A DNA stretch of 64,000 nt from Rotaria sp. Silwood1. Taxonomy: Eukaryota; Rotifera; Eurotatoria; Philodinida; Philodinidae. The stretch is from assembly GCA_905250075.1 (NCBI GenBank), contig CAJNOP010000551.1, forward strand, positions 62,001 to 126,000, in the 5' to 3' direction. A model generated the notes under the pieces. The model worked only from the letters and a program-made list of their open reading frames with translations. It had not been told where the DNA came from and made no database searches. Below are positions 10,371-22,595 of this stretch, in pieces. How positions within the stretch are numbered: the stretch's first letter is position 1; each line of letters begins with the position of its first letter. A program made the translations under genes and the position numbers.

Positions 10371-10437
10371 GGAGTGTGAGTGTGGATTTTGGTATCGTTG
10401 AAGTGAATATCCACACTCACACTTCACACACCCACAC
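10371..10437. repeat. Telomere-like hairpin
   Basis: GAGTGTGAGTGTGGATTTTG pairs with AATATCCACACTCACACTTC after a short loop, followed by CACACCCACACC. Variant units (GTGAG) replace part of the canonical TGTGGG. Confidence 0.65.
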
Positions 10438-11423
10438 CATTGTGATACATTCACATGGCTTCACTATCTTTTCTTTTGGCTAAAACCCGACAACATCTGA
10501 CCGATCTTATCTAGTGGACCGTGGAAAGTTATATAGAAATTCGTAATTCTTTTCGAAATCATTCGTTTTTCCTCCTAAGCAGTATACAAAATCTGCTTCA
10601 AACCAGCTGTTATGAATCATCTGTTACTAAACATATTCTCTTTTTTCAATTGTAATTTTTCTGTTCGTTGTGCTGCTCTATATGCTATGATGATAGATGA
10701 TTCATTTTCCTGTCCTTTTCTTTTATAAGATATTTTCATTCACATCTTAGATAAATGTTTCTCTTCGTGCCGGTTCTAAAAAGTATCAATGTTATGATTT
10801 ATTCATACGTTTATATAGAGGCAATGTGTTGAAATAAAATATGCACATAGTAGTTAGAATTCAATACATAAATAAAGTACAACATCATTTATATTTGTAA
10901 CCATTTTGAATAATGATCTTAATCTATGACCATAGGTCGATTAAGACACTCTCGTTCTAGTGTATTTTGGCAGACTCTGGTATTAAACTAATACAGCATT
11001 AGAATTTATTCGTGATAATCAATGATCAGGTTATAATAGAAAAGCGTACTCTTAAAAATGGCGTTAATTTATAAATAGTTATTACTCATTGGTAAAGAAT
11101 GATAGCAATGTTGTCAATATCGCCATTGTTATATGACTCTGAATACCGATTCATCATTACAAGCAACGTCAGAAAACGAGCAGCAACGAACACAAGTTCG
11201 TTTGTCTACTGAAATAGTGAGGACAATTCATTTCCTCGATCAATAAGGAGCACTGACCCAAGACTACTGGTACTACCCACCATTTAATTATTTGCATTAA
11301 CAAAACTTAACGATACTATAACGCTATCATCTTGAGTATAGTAACCACCCATCCATGCCGACAGATTAAATTGCACCGTTTGGTTATCGATGAGAAGAGG
11401 ATCAATCCAGTTAGTGAGGATAA

Positions 11424-11545
11424 GGATGGATGTGGGTGTGGGTGGGTATGGGTGTGGATGTGGATGTGGATGTGAGTGTCTTCTCCTCCCCACATCCACA
11501 CCAGACATCCACACTCACACCTCACACTCCACATCCACACCCTAC
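11424..11545. repeat. Long telomere-like hairpin
   Basis: About 55 bp of TGTGGG/TGGATG-type repeat is followed, across a short CTTCTCCTCCC loop, by about 60 bp of the complementary CCACAT/CACACTC type. This is one of the longest telomere-like tracts in the window. Open frames on both strands here are low-complexity artefacts. Confidence 0.8.
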
Positions 11546-14500
11546 ATTGCAGTTTTTCTGACTACTCTATTTTAGTTACTGTTAACTAGATAAAGAGATC
11601 GAGTGTGTTCTTTTTTCTTTGAAGTTATTTTAGGACTTTTTTTATCTATTTTCTTTAGTTTAAGTCGATTCTGATCGCTTTTTTTATTTGATAAGTATTC
11701 TCGTGTGTTTCGTTTCCGTTTTGATGATATTAATATGAACAGCAAAACTAATTAACTTTTCACGTTGATACGATCTTGTGAATCTTCTCTGTAAAATTGT
11801 TGGACAAATTATACTTGGTATGGCTTTGTTAGAAGATATTCAGTCAAAATTCGATGTACCATTGTCCATGGAATGGAGCCGGCCATGGCAACAGCACGAT
11901 ACACTCAGTAGTGGCACATTTTCACCAACACTGAATTTTCTCGATTTTTTTCTTCAGTGATTTGTGAAGATCCTTCACAGCGTTGTCAATTTGCTAATGT
12001 ACAAATTTCACAAAACTGTTAAAAAGTATCTCTAGTACAGTCTACATTTGATATTTATATGTCATATTCGACTTACATTTGTCGTTTCACAGCTATGGAT
12101 AACTTAATTCTAACCATTAATAAAAACCCTTTGTATTTTAATATCTGTAGGCACAGACATTTATCTGAAAATATATAAAATAAAACTTCAAGAAGCATAC
12201 TAGTATATTGTTAATAAAATTACATAAATCACTGACATTAAAATATATTCACTTTGTTTTTCATGGCGGACTTTTGAGACACCCTGAATATATCCATCGT
12301 AAATTCAAAATCAAATGCAAATAATAAAGCAAAGGAAAAAATTGGATTAAAATATTCAAACTATAAATCTTTAACCTCAAATTGATGATAATTCTACTTC
12401 GAACATTCTAAATGATCAAATCGAATCATCACTTGATGAACATCTTTTATCGAATGAAGAATCTTGAAATTGTTCTCCATTATTTTCACGCTTTATCTCG
12501 TTGTTAACAATGAATCATCATTTGTAATAAATACTTTCCTTGGTCGATCAAACCGAAAAGAAAAACAACGAAAAAGAAAATAATATAAGAAAACTATGAA
12601 TGTATTTTCGATTAACTTGAATGTATTCCTATTTCATTTTATTCGTTATTTGCGATTAAATAAAATGATTTCGATAGATTTATTTGATTTTATGATTGAA
12701 ATAGATGAGCAACTCTTAATACAATGATGTAAGCCAATGAAATACGCTTTGAATGTAAGATTATTTGTTTTGTTCGCTGGTTTTATTAGGTACTTTCAAG
12801 ATAAAGGAGTGCCGTGAAGAGATCAAAGCAGGAGAGGGATACTTGAGAAAATAAAATAAAGGTGTGCTTCAAACTGATTCAACGCAGTCAAAATTGTAGA
12901 ACGTGGAAGCTTTTGGCATCAAAAGCAGAGTAGATTTTTTTCGATTGTAAAAAGTGTACCAAAAGTCTTGTTGTTGTCTTCCATATATCATACAAAAGAC
13001 GGATTTCAAGAGAAGCTCATAAATTCAATCAGAACTTAACACAATTTTCTGCATTATGAAAATTGTTACAGGCTCCTAAAGAATTCTGCTTTCTCTTAGG
13101 TTATTCTGTACGGAATATCTTTCTATGTTTAGTTCAGAAGTTTATTATTGCTTATGCCGTCGAAGGCAACTGCACTTGTGATAACTGTTAAAAATGAAAT
13201 AACTTGTGGCTTTTGAAACTCGCAATCAGTTTTCAAATAGCTTTATAGACTTTGATCATCGCGTCAAATATTTCAATCAATTCAATTTTTGTCAGTATTC
13301 TTTTTACATCTTTTCAGAAATTTAATTATCATCGCTGAAAACGATATAGTTTTTTTACGATTACTTGAGGAAAATGAATAAATAACTGTGAACTTTGTCG
13401 TCAGAAAGACTAAAATGGTTCCAAAATGTTATTGACTGATCGCAGGAATCAATTAAATTTCCCAAATCTTTATAAAGTCGCAAAGAAGTAACCAGAAAAT
13501 TTGTCTAAAGAAGGAGAAAGCTCCAGGAGAAATTTTCAAAAGCAAAAGGACTTATTCTCCTTCACTAGCGTCGTTGCTACGGATAGTTACGATCATCATG
13601 GAACGAAATTTTTTGGGACTCTCAGTGTTAACCATTGAAAAATCAGTTTATACTGTGTGGATGTTGGTTTTTGTCTGTGTTTCACCCACGTCAACATCCT
13701 CTACTCATGGTGATGTATATACTCTGTAAGTTTTAGAGCTTTTGATGAAAACAACCTTGAGAAACCCAGACGACAGAGGGTTCCCATTAAGCGAATTCAG
13801 ATTGCAAAGGTGAAGCATCGTTTATGTGACTTGTTTGTAACCAAGTGAACATGTGCATGCTTTTTCAGCTTCTTTTTAGGGTGTGGGCGGTTTTTTCTTT
13901 GCATTATGTCTTATTGTTAACAGCAGAACAAATATAAGAGTAAGAGAAAGAACACGTGTGACTTCAGTTGCAACACATCAGAGGAAATAAAGTTCTTCGA
14001 ATAGCGACAATGTCAACTCTGAAGTTTCGAAAAGTCGACAGTGAATGAGTAGGATTCGAACAATATTTCCCTTGTGTTTTTCTTCTAGTGATCAATGGCC
14101 ATGAATCGTATGTAAATCAATAGTAGGCGATACAAATTAGGAAAGTATGATTTGAAAATTAATTATAACGTAGCATGGTAAGAAAAAAAATACTTTTTTT
14201 AAAGATGAAAAAGAACATACTGTGCTATTCTTGGAGGCACTTTTTCTTTAGTTTTTTTTTTTTTTTTGATGACAAGTAATTAAGTTTCATTCTGTATTGA
14301 GAGTTTCTATCCGATCTATTATCAGCAGAAAATACTTATATGAATTAAAAGATGCTAAAAGTTTTATAAAAAAAAGGTGAATAAGCATCTTTCGAATAAA
14401 TTTCGATCGAAATAAGATAGAGAGAAAGAGCTGTGGTTTTCATTGTTAAAGACGCATCGAATCATAAAGTGCAGATTTTCAAGTTTTCAAGCGATATTTT

Positions 14501-15329
14501 TGAAAATGAATGTATCTCATACGGTGACCTACAGTTAATTTTCAATTATTACGTGTTCATTTAAAATGCCAATCGAAGATCTACAATTGGGCAAGGCTTA
14601 GATTTTTAACATTAATCCTGCAAGAGTTTTAGGCATTTAGCCAGAAAATTGAAGCCGATTTGACTAGGAATTCCTGTGAAAAAAGTCACTTTTCTGCTTT
14701 TTCTGTTATAAGAAGCCAATTGTTCGGTTATTTACGTTACTTAATTTTAGAGAGTTGATTGAAAAAGCTTCAGAAAATATATTAGGAATACTTATTATAC
14801 ATGATTCTATGCGGCTTCATTTCTTCTTTCCAATTGAGTAAATCGTCTTTATTTATCTTGTTTCTATCTAAAGTTATTCAAAAACTATCCACTAACATTT
14901 CTGAAAATGACCATTATTTTCTACCTGAAAGATCCTGTGCATATTTCACAGCTGTTTCTCTATAAACTTTTTATCCATCGGTCTTTGAGTTTTGACTCGA
15001 ATCCATTTTTCCTTACAAAAATATCTAGCATATTATAAAAGAACGTAATAGCTGTAGATAAGACATGAGATGATGAGTTCCAATTTTCAGGAAATGACTA
15101 TGAGAAAAATTTCATGTGCATTTAATTTAATGCTTTGAGAAATAAGCGCAGAAAATTAATTTCAATATAAAAAGAATATAGAAATAAAATGTATATTTTT
15201 TTATTTGTTGATGACTAGCGCAATTAAACTGCTGTTTTAATTTCCCATTGACTTCTAGAATATATTTAAAAAAAAAACGGTAGCTGGCTCACATTTGTGT
15301 AAGTAAAAAAATGGATAAAATTGATATAA

Positions 15330-15393
15330 GGGTGTGGATGTGGGTGTGGGTGAAGCCCTTGTCTTCATCCATGTATATCCCACGCTCTATATA
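15330..15393. repeat. Telomere-like hairpin with decayed C arm
   Basis: GGGTGTGGATGTGGGTGTGG followed by a loop and a degenerate partner (TTCATCC..ATATCCCACGC). Confidence 0.6.
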
Positions 15394-16159
15394 CTTGTCA
15401 TTATCAAATGAATTGACTGACCCAAATCAACCTACCCTCTGAAATACATATTTCATTTCGGTATACTTTTTATATTAAAAAGTGAATTTCCCAATGTAGT
15501 TCCACATCAAGCTAGAAGTTGTACCCTTCAATTGAATGTCTAAAAATGAATGTCAACTATATATCATCGACATTTAATCTGAACCCTTGCAGAAGTGTTC
15601 TTTAGCTTGTTTCATCTATTGGATAATGATGGGCAGATATTTGAATTTCCTCGAAATTGGAATTTACCATACCGTCAGATAAGATCGGAAAATTCTACAG
15701 AATTCCATAATATTCTAAAGATATCTTTCAAACTCAAAACTAAAGTTTAATCTTTGATCTGATAATACATAGTGATATCTCCATAAAGGCTCCAGAAGGC
15801 TGTGGAACATTCCAGAAATATTTAGTTGATTTTTGCAGGATTTAGATGGTTCCTATAATATTGCAGAAGTATTTGACTACGCCATTTAACGTCGAATCTT
15901 CAATATTGAACCTGGCAAGACAGACAAACAGATAGACACACACTTTTTACGAGTGAGATTAAAGGGAAAGTGCACACGGTACTCATCGACACCCGAAGCA
16001 TTCAAAACAGTTAATTTTTTTACGAGAATTATTCATCACGTAGATTAAATCTTGCACATAGGTGAAATATAGATGCAAGTTGGCTATAATGTATCGGTTT
16101 TAAAAAACTGACCTTTTATCCATCCATGTTTTCATTTTGTAGATTTACTTCTGACGGCA

Positions 16160-17632
16160 ATGTTAAACTTTCCTCACCCTAACCAGAAGCTACTTCCCGA
16201 CCAGATTCAATGCGTATCACCAGCGCATCAGTCATCGGACCCGAAAATAACTGATCGACTCAAAGGTTCTCTGTTGGGCCTAGCCGTTGGTGATGCACTA
16301 GGCGCAAGTGTTGAATTTCGTCCACGACAGTATCTCGTCGATCATCCTATAGCAAATATGCAATCGGGAGGGACATGGGGTCTTCAAGCTGGACAATGGA
16401 CAGATGATACATCGATGGCTTTGTGTCTCGCTTCATCACTCATTAGTCGAAAAGAGTTTGATCCGTACGATCAGTTAGTACGCTACAAGTGGTGGTACAA
16501 GCATGGTTATCTATCTTCAACTGGACGCTGCTTTGATATTGGCAATGCAACGCATAAATCATTGGATGAATTTTGTCGTCGTCAGAATGAGTGTCAACGA
16601 CGTTGGGGGACAGTTAGTGAAGAACAAATGGACAGCTTTTCATATGAAGAAATGCGTCCATCAGGTTTTGACGTCAATTGTGGTGGATCAAATGCCAATG
16701 GTAATGGTGCGCTAATGCGTCTTGCACCGGTACCACTCTTTTTCTATCGAGAACCTGCAAAGGCAGTCGAATTCTCAGGACAAAGTGCCCGTCTGACACA
16801 TGGCGATCCAAGAGCAATCGATGCATGTCGTTACTACGGAGCTCTCATCGTTGCGGCAATACACGGCGAGAGCAAGGAAAAGTTACTCGATCCTAACTTT
16901 TATTCAGCACATCGAGCTTGGTTTGGAAGGAATGAACTTCACAGAGAAGTACTTGCTGTAGCAAGCGGTTCATTCAAGCAAAAAGATGGATATTCAATGG
17001 GAATTCGAGGTAGTGGTCAAAGTGTTAAATCACTCGAAGCAGCTTTGTGGGCATTTTGGAGTGATGAACAATCTTTTGCAAAAGGAGTACTCAAAGCAGT
17101 GAACCTCGGTGATGATACGGATACAACAGGAGCTATCTATGGACAACTAGCAGGTGCTTACTATGGTTCTAATCAAATTCCACAAGATTGGACGCAAAAG
17201 CTCTATGCGAAAAATTTAATTTCCTGCATCGCTGAATGGCTACAAGTATTAGGAAATTCGCGCTCTCCAGCACAGCCATCACAGCAACAACTATCAGGGG
17301 ATTCGCGCTTTCCAGCACAGCCATCACAGCAACAAGTGTCAGAAAATTCGCGCTTTCCAGTACAGACATCACAGCAACAAGTAGCAACCAGGATGTCTCC
17401 ACCAACTGGAACACAACACGATCAATACAACAAGACTCATCAAAATCTATCAAGAGTCGTTTCAAATCCAACTCATTATTTACCTGTTATAAATCCTCAT
17501 TTGACAAAAAAGAGCATAGCACAGAATAATATACCTACTAGAAAGCCTGGTCCTGCTACTAATAAAACCACAAGTAACGCAAAAAACACCCAAAACCAGT
17601 CGTCTTGGAGTTGGTTTAGACATGAACAATAA
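16160..17632 (+). CDS. ADP-ribosylglycohydrolase (DraG/ARH family) with repetitive C-terminal tail
   Basis: 490 residues, no introns. The family removes ADP-ribose from proteins or small molecules with a binuclear Mg centre. Residues 31-360 form the all-helical domain: RLKGSLLGLAVGDALGA (33-49), WTDDTS (80-85) holding the first metal ligands, and LGDDTDTTGA (316-325) holding the second set (Asp319, Asp321, Thr322). All the expected metal-binding residues are there, so activity is likely. Residues 366-410 are three 15-residue repeats of the type NSRFPAQPSQQQVSE. The rest of the tail to 490 is polar, rich in Asn, Gln, Ser and Pro, and probably disordered. A T-rich TTTTGTAG ends 17 nt before the ATG. 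Lack of introns and lower AT content set it apart from the core genes; acquisition from bacteria is possible but not shown. Confidence 0.92.
   Translation: MLNFPHPNQKLLPDQIQCVSPAHQSSDPKITDRLKGSLLGLAVGDALGASVEFRPRQYLVDHPIANMQSGGTWGLQAGQWTDDTSMALCLASSLISRKEFDPYDQLVRYKWWYKHGYLSSTGRCFDIGNATHKSLDEFCRRQNECQRRWGTVSEEQMDSFSYEEMRPSGFDVNCGGSNANGNGALMRLAPVPLFFYREPAKAVEFSGQSARLTHGDPRAIDACRYYGALIVAAIHGESKEKLLDPNFYSAHRAWFGRNELHREVLAVASGSFKQKDGYSMGIRGSGQSVKSLEAALWAFWSDEQSFAKGVLKAVNLGDDTDTTGAIYGQLAGAYYGSNQIPQDWTQKLYAKNLISCIAEWLQVLGNSRSPAQPSQQQLSGDSRFPAQPSQQQVSENSRFPVQTSQQQVATRMSPPTGTQHDQYNKTHQNLSRVVSNPTHYLPVINPHLTKKSIAQNNIPTRKPGPATNKTTSNAKNTQNQSSWSWFRHEQ
17255..17389 (+). repeat. Three in-frame 45-bp tandem repeats in the ADP-ribosylglycohydrolase gene
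   Basis: Three direct copies of a 45-bp unit encoding 15 residues (core PAQPSQQQ), nearly identical in copies 1 and 2, with a few substitutions in copy 3. Copy number could vary between alleles. Confidence 0.85.
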
Positions 17633-18380
17633 TTTTTTTTTTAACAGACTGAAATGTGATATGGAGTCTAATCTGCTTGATTGTACTTTACCTTAAATTT
17701 ATACAGTTGATTGCTCATTCTGAAAAACTTTGTACCCTAATCACAATTCTTCTTTGATAATAAACACGAGCCCAATGAATAAATATTGATCGTCAGTAAA
17801 ATCTCGTCTCCATACAAGAATTTCTTAACGAATTCATTGATTTGTCCTTGTTTGTTTCATATGGCATCAAATACGAAAAAACCGTTTTTGCTTGATAACA
17901 TTGATAAGAAAAAAAATGAAAGAAACAAGTCGAAGTAAATATATTCAATCAAAACACGAGAGAAAACTCTCACATCATCACAAAAATTTCCGATGAATAC
18001 CTTCACTGAGTTGATAGATTCATTTGGAAAAGTTTGGATAAAAAAGAAACGATAATCGATACGATACAGTCGAATAGTATTGAAAGAAAGAATCATAGCA
18101 ACATAAATATGTGTACATCTTTTTTTCGATTAGCTTTATGATCCTGATGTTGCCCTCGTTTTATCTGTTGTCCTACTCACACACGAAATGACATGTTTCG
18201 CAAAGAATAACATGATTTAATAGAATAAGACTCTTTTTGATTCTCAGTAGAAGGCATACCATGCAACTCGTCTGATCATGGAATATTGATAGATATTTTA
18301 CTGAAAACAAATAAAATTGAATTTCTCCAGTGTCTTGTACATCAAACTATGTGCCATTTAGCGTGTAAATGGACAATAAG

Positions 18381-18476
18381 CGTGTGGGTGTGGGTGTGGG
18401 GTGTGGGGGGGGTGTGAGTGTGAATGTGGATGGGTATGGGTGTAGATAAAAACAAGACGTACACCCACACCCTCTA
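18381..18476. repeat. Telomere-like tract directly upstream of a truncated gene
   Basis: GTGTGGGTGTGGGTGTGGGG, a G-run, then TGTGAG/TGGATG variants, ending with a short C-strand arm CACCCACACCC. The coding-like sequence of the relic gene begins immediately after it. Confidence 0.75.
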
Positions 18477-18479
18477 AAA

Positions 18480-19319
18480 TGTTTCTTGTTGACTTCATTT
18501 GGTCGAATACATGACTATGATAAGCTAATTGTACCATTGCTTCGTCAAATGTTACAACTAGAAAAAGTTATGTTATTCCTTACGGTTCGTGGTCGAATTT
18601 CATTCATTGATGAGAATCATCTGGTTAATTACATCCTTAGTAACATGTCATATCTACATACCTTTATCTTCAATATCATCACTGAAATTTTCACACCAAA
18701 CCCAGAACTTTTGTCAACACCTGATGAAATTGGACGAATGCTTATCCAAAGAGGATATAAGATGAATTGTTATACTGACTATACTAAATTTCGCATGGGT
18801 CAATGTCATATTTACTCACTTCTGTTCACTATGGAACGCATTGATACGCATAGTTGGAAATTTCCTGGTGGTTTATTCATGACTGTTCGTTACTTAGTGG
18901 CGCATGATTAATATTGTCCATTTGAATATGATTTCTTTGTTCGAATCTCTCAAGCTTTTCCATTGCCAAACAAATTAGCAATACGTAATAAAAATGAACA
19001 AGAGAAGAAGTCAATACATCAACAAGAGGACCATGAACAAATATCTTCGATTATTGAATATTCTCATCTTATGATACTTGATGTCTCAAGTTGTGATATC
19101 GATTACGTGAAACAGTTTCTTTTCGACTTCAACACACGTTTACATTATCTTAACACATTACATACCAAATATATAGGCTTGGTGATCGTAACAGAGAATT
19201 TCACATATCATGCTGCTCTTGCTAATTGTTCAAAATTAAAACATATTATCTATGATTCAAAATCATTGATATACCCAGAAAATTTCTACCATTATTTTTC
19301 TTTATTGTGTTGTAAATAA
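18480..19319 (+). pseudogene. 5'-truncated F-box/LRR-like family relic with an in-frame stop
   Basis: One frame is open from about 18480 to 19319 except for a single TAA at 18909-18911. The part before reads LLRQMLQLEKVMLFLTVRGR, then HLVNYILSNMSYLHTFIFNI; the part after continues in the same frame with CPFEYDFFVRISQAFPLPNK. The alternation of short leucine-rich strands and phrases such as MSYLHTF and FFVRI..AFP resembles a large F-box/LRR-like protein family I associate with bdelloid genomes. No F-box and no start codon remain: the 5' end is cut off where the telomere-like tract begins. A second, shorter reading would be a two-exon gene, but no splice pair removing only the stop is evident. 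Confidence 0.5.
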
Positions 19320-19398
19320 AAATTTCTTTATCCAATTGTAATATTTTTTTTTTATATATCAATTTAAAAAAAGAGAATGAAAGTGATCTTATTATTGC

Positions 19399-19600
19399 TA
19401 GGGGAGGGAAGTTACCGTTACGTTGCCAAGTAACTAGTAACTCCAAAGTTACTAGTTACCAAGTAACTAGTAACGCCGAAGTTACTAGTTACCAAGTAAC
19501 TAGTAACGCCGAAGTTACCAGTTACCGAGTAACTAGTAACTTTGGAGTTACTAGTTACCTGGTAACGTAACTAGGTAGTAACGGTAACTTCCCTCCCCTA
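19399..19600. mobile_element. hAT-like MITE with perfect 8-bp target-site duplication
   Basis: The 202-bp element starts TAGGGGAGGGAAGTTACCGT and ends with the reverse complement of this. Both sides carry the direct repeat ATTATTGC (19391-19398 and 19601-19608). An 8-bp duplication with TAGGG/CAGGG-type ends is typical of hAT transposons. The inside is built of alternating GTTACTAGTTACC and its complement in units of about 30 bp, so the whole element can fold into several hairpins. No coding capacity. Confidence 0.88.
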
Positions 19601-20015
19601 ATTATTGCTCGTTATTTAATTGTACGGATGATGTTGACATATGACTTGTTCGCAATGGAAATTATACTAATGTAAATGTTAAGTGCTTTTCAAGAATATA
19701 CGTATATAATGAAATATGATGATGAATTAGAATACAAACTGAATGAATATGATTAAGATGGTCGAACACCATTACATTATACTACTGATAACGATTTACT
19801 TCATGTTGTTCAATTATGTATTAACAAAATCTAGAGCGAAAAATGTTTCTCAAAATGCACTAAATCCATTAATGTGGGCAGAATTAGAAGCAAAAAAACA
19901 TCTAATTGATTTTTCTTTGAAAATAATTGTTCATCAGATTTACCATGGTTTGAAACAAAAGAGTTACTTTTGCAGTCGTATCCAAGTGAGTATACACACA
20001 AGCATTTACATCTGA

Positions 20016-22595
20016 ACAAAGTTTGAAAAATTTCTATATAAATAACCGGGAATGAAATTTTCGTGATGCAATTCTCCGAGATCTTGGTGGTTGTTTTTCG
20101 AATACATCTTCAATCGAAACAGCTATGGGCTAATGGTTTTCAGCATTAGAAAGAGACTGATATTCTGCATCTGTCTATATACTAGTTAACAGAATTGGTT
20201 CATGATTCTAATGAACACTCAGTAAAATTCAAGAAAGTAATTAAAGGACTTTGAAAAATGTATAGAATTTCATTAATAAAGACTACATTAATATTCGCCT
20301 AGTCAACATCTGTAACTCTACATAAACTCGAACTTTTCATATTTTATAATTCAAAAGATATATGCTTAATAGTGATCGTTAAAAATGTTCGAAACCATCT
20401 TTCATAAAATTTTTTCAAGTTTGAATAATTCTATGTAGAAGTAAGTGTGAGTAAAGAAATGATGGAAAGTCACACCCCACATCCCGAATTTTATGTATAA
20501 GAAAGAGAGTGGAGTACTACTCTTGCATACTCTTTAATAGTCATAGTGAGTCTAAACAAGATGTTTTTCTAGTAAACTATAACACTAAAGTATGTAAATA
20601 AGCCTATTTTGAATAATAACAAACTCATGTTTGTTGTGACTCTCCAGTATCGCAGTGAATATATTCCGATTCGGACAAAATTATTTTTCTTGAAATTTTG
20701 TTTATTAATAGCTCTGATTATGACACTGTTTTTGTCAAGAGTTTGATCTTACAGTACGACTTCCTTATAAAGATATGAGTACAATACTGAAAAGTAGGAT
20801 TTGTAATAATGTTGAAACTTTTTAGAAAAAATTTCCAACTTAGAAAGTTTTGGCATATGTTTTAGTTCATAAAGAGCATTCTAAAAAATAAAACTTTCAA
20901 TTATTGTGAGTGGTAGCGAATTTAATCCTCTATCTACCGATGTTTAAAACAACTCATTACATTTTGAAATGAGCAATTTCGATAATTTACTTTGAATCTC
21001 ATTAAAAAATACCATCTTTCGATTTGTTTTTTGGGTTTGTTCGATGTCTCGTTGTTTCTTTTATAACTCGATTGTTGCAAGTCGTTTTGAACTGAGAATT
21101 TTACCATTGATGTATCTCAGTAATATCTGCGTTCAGTAAAAATTTCATTGAATTTGGAGAACTTTTGCGAAACTGGCGATATTCTTAATAGTCATTTCAG
21201 AATTTCTGCGACATCTTTTGTCTTACACTTTCGAAGATGCTCAATCGAACTATACGTTTAGCAAATAACTCATGATTTTCTCTATTAAAATCTATCCATA
21301 TTTTATTCATTCGGCAAAAAAAAACAGTATAAAACATATTGTTTACAATCATAAACGATTTCAAAAATCATAAACTCTTACTGATAAGAGTCGCCATGGT
21401 AGTTATTTTTGTCTGTTGTTAATAATATATTTTATTGATTGTCTCAACTCATATGTTGTACATAGATTTTATATGATTTTTGTAATAGATTTTGACATGA
21501 ATTCAAAATGCTAATAACAATGAAAGTCATTCGAGAATGTTTGTATTATTTAATTGCTACAAATTAATTATAAACAATATATTTTAGAAATTATGAAAAT
21601 ATAACTTAATATTTGAGTAATGTAGTCAATTCAGATTTTATCTTTGTAATTGTCAATCATGTTAGATTATATCATTGTCAATGGTTTAAGAATGATAGTA
21701 TAGTTATTTTTGTTTGCAAAAACTTTCCGTTCCGATTTACGGATATAAGTGAGTTTAATGACAATTATGATATGACAGTCATTATATTTTTTGTTTTCTT
21801 CTCAAAAGCAAAAGTAACTTGTAAAAGAAGTTCCTCAATTAATTAATGGCTTTGGAGAAGAGCTTGGATCCTTATTTTATGACTGCTGAAATAGTGTGTT
21901 ATTATTGGATTTTAAACACCAATACCCACATTTCTAGTTTGAAGTACTCATAGCTCATTAGAATCGAAAGTAATCAATCAGTTGAAGGATTTCTCTTGTT
22001 CATCATGCATTGCAAAAGAAAAAGATGATTGCATTTATACGGTATATTTACTTCTAAGAAACCATGAAGATGTATAGGATGAATTTTTTTGTTAAAAAAA
22101 AAAACTAAAAATATAACAATGTTAATCTTATTTTATTATGTTTTAACAAAAATTTATATTTCAAATGAAATATTTTGCTTAAATCTCGAGTAATATGAAT
22201 GATGTCGCTCGTTATCGAATCGAAATAAAAATCATTCTTTTTCTGATTGGCTTTTCAGTTCTCTCTATTACATAGAAGAAATGTAATCTATCTTTTCTCT
22301 TTATTATTATTATTATTATTATTATTCATCAATTTTTATTTAATACATGAATATTTATTTATATAGTATGTTGATTGTTATGTTACATGCACTGATTATT
22401 TTTAACTATATTATGAATAGAATTTTCAATATATAAAAAAAAATCTTCTAAAAAGTTTTGTAAGCATATTCATATGTTACTATTAATAGATATTCAATAG
22501 GTAGGATCGAATAGAAAAATTGTTTTTCTCTTACAATATAATCTGATTTTATTTCGAATAAAAAAAACCCTAATTGTTTTATTTTATAGATATCA
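20016..22595. other. Gene-free AT-rich stretch left of GTPBP10
   Basis: Very AT-rich, without supportable genes. A short telomere-like pair lies at 20444-20485 and an ATT microsatellite at about 22305-22326. A GTPBP10 promoter must lie at its right end, but no motif stands out. Confidence 0.5.
20444..20485. repeat. Minimal telomere-like inverted pair
   Basis: GTAAGTGTGAGTA followed about 15 nt later by TCACACCCCACATCC. Weak and short. Confidence 0.35.

Larger units (their letters stand above)
9048..16159. other. 7.1-kb gene-free stretch with telomere-like hairpins
   Basis: No gene can be supported on either strand. It holds telomere-like tracts near 9177-9213, 10371-10437, 11424-11545 and 15330-15393, and a lone mariner-like end ACTTTTGAGACACCCTGA near 12270-12287. 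Short coding-like peptides near 9990-10083 and 12390-12468 (each ending in a stop) may be decayed exons, but they match nothing I can name. Confidence 0.5.

Noticed and set aside
11284-11575. Overlapping frames on both strands
   Set aside because: Low-complexity translations of the telomere-like hairpin at 11424-11545.
19743-20015. 90-residue frame with hydrophobic N-terminus
   Set aside because: Signal-like start but no recognisable domain or continuation; AT-rich chance frame is the simpler reading.
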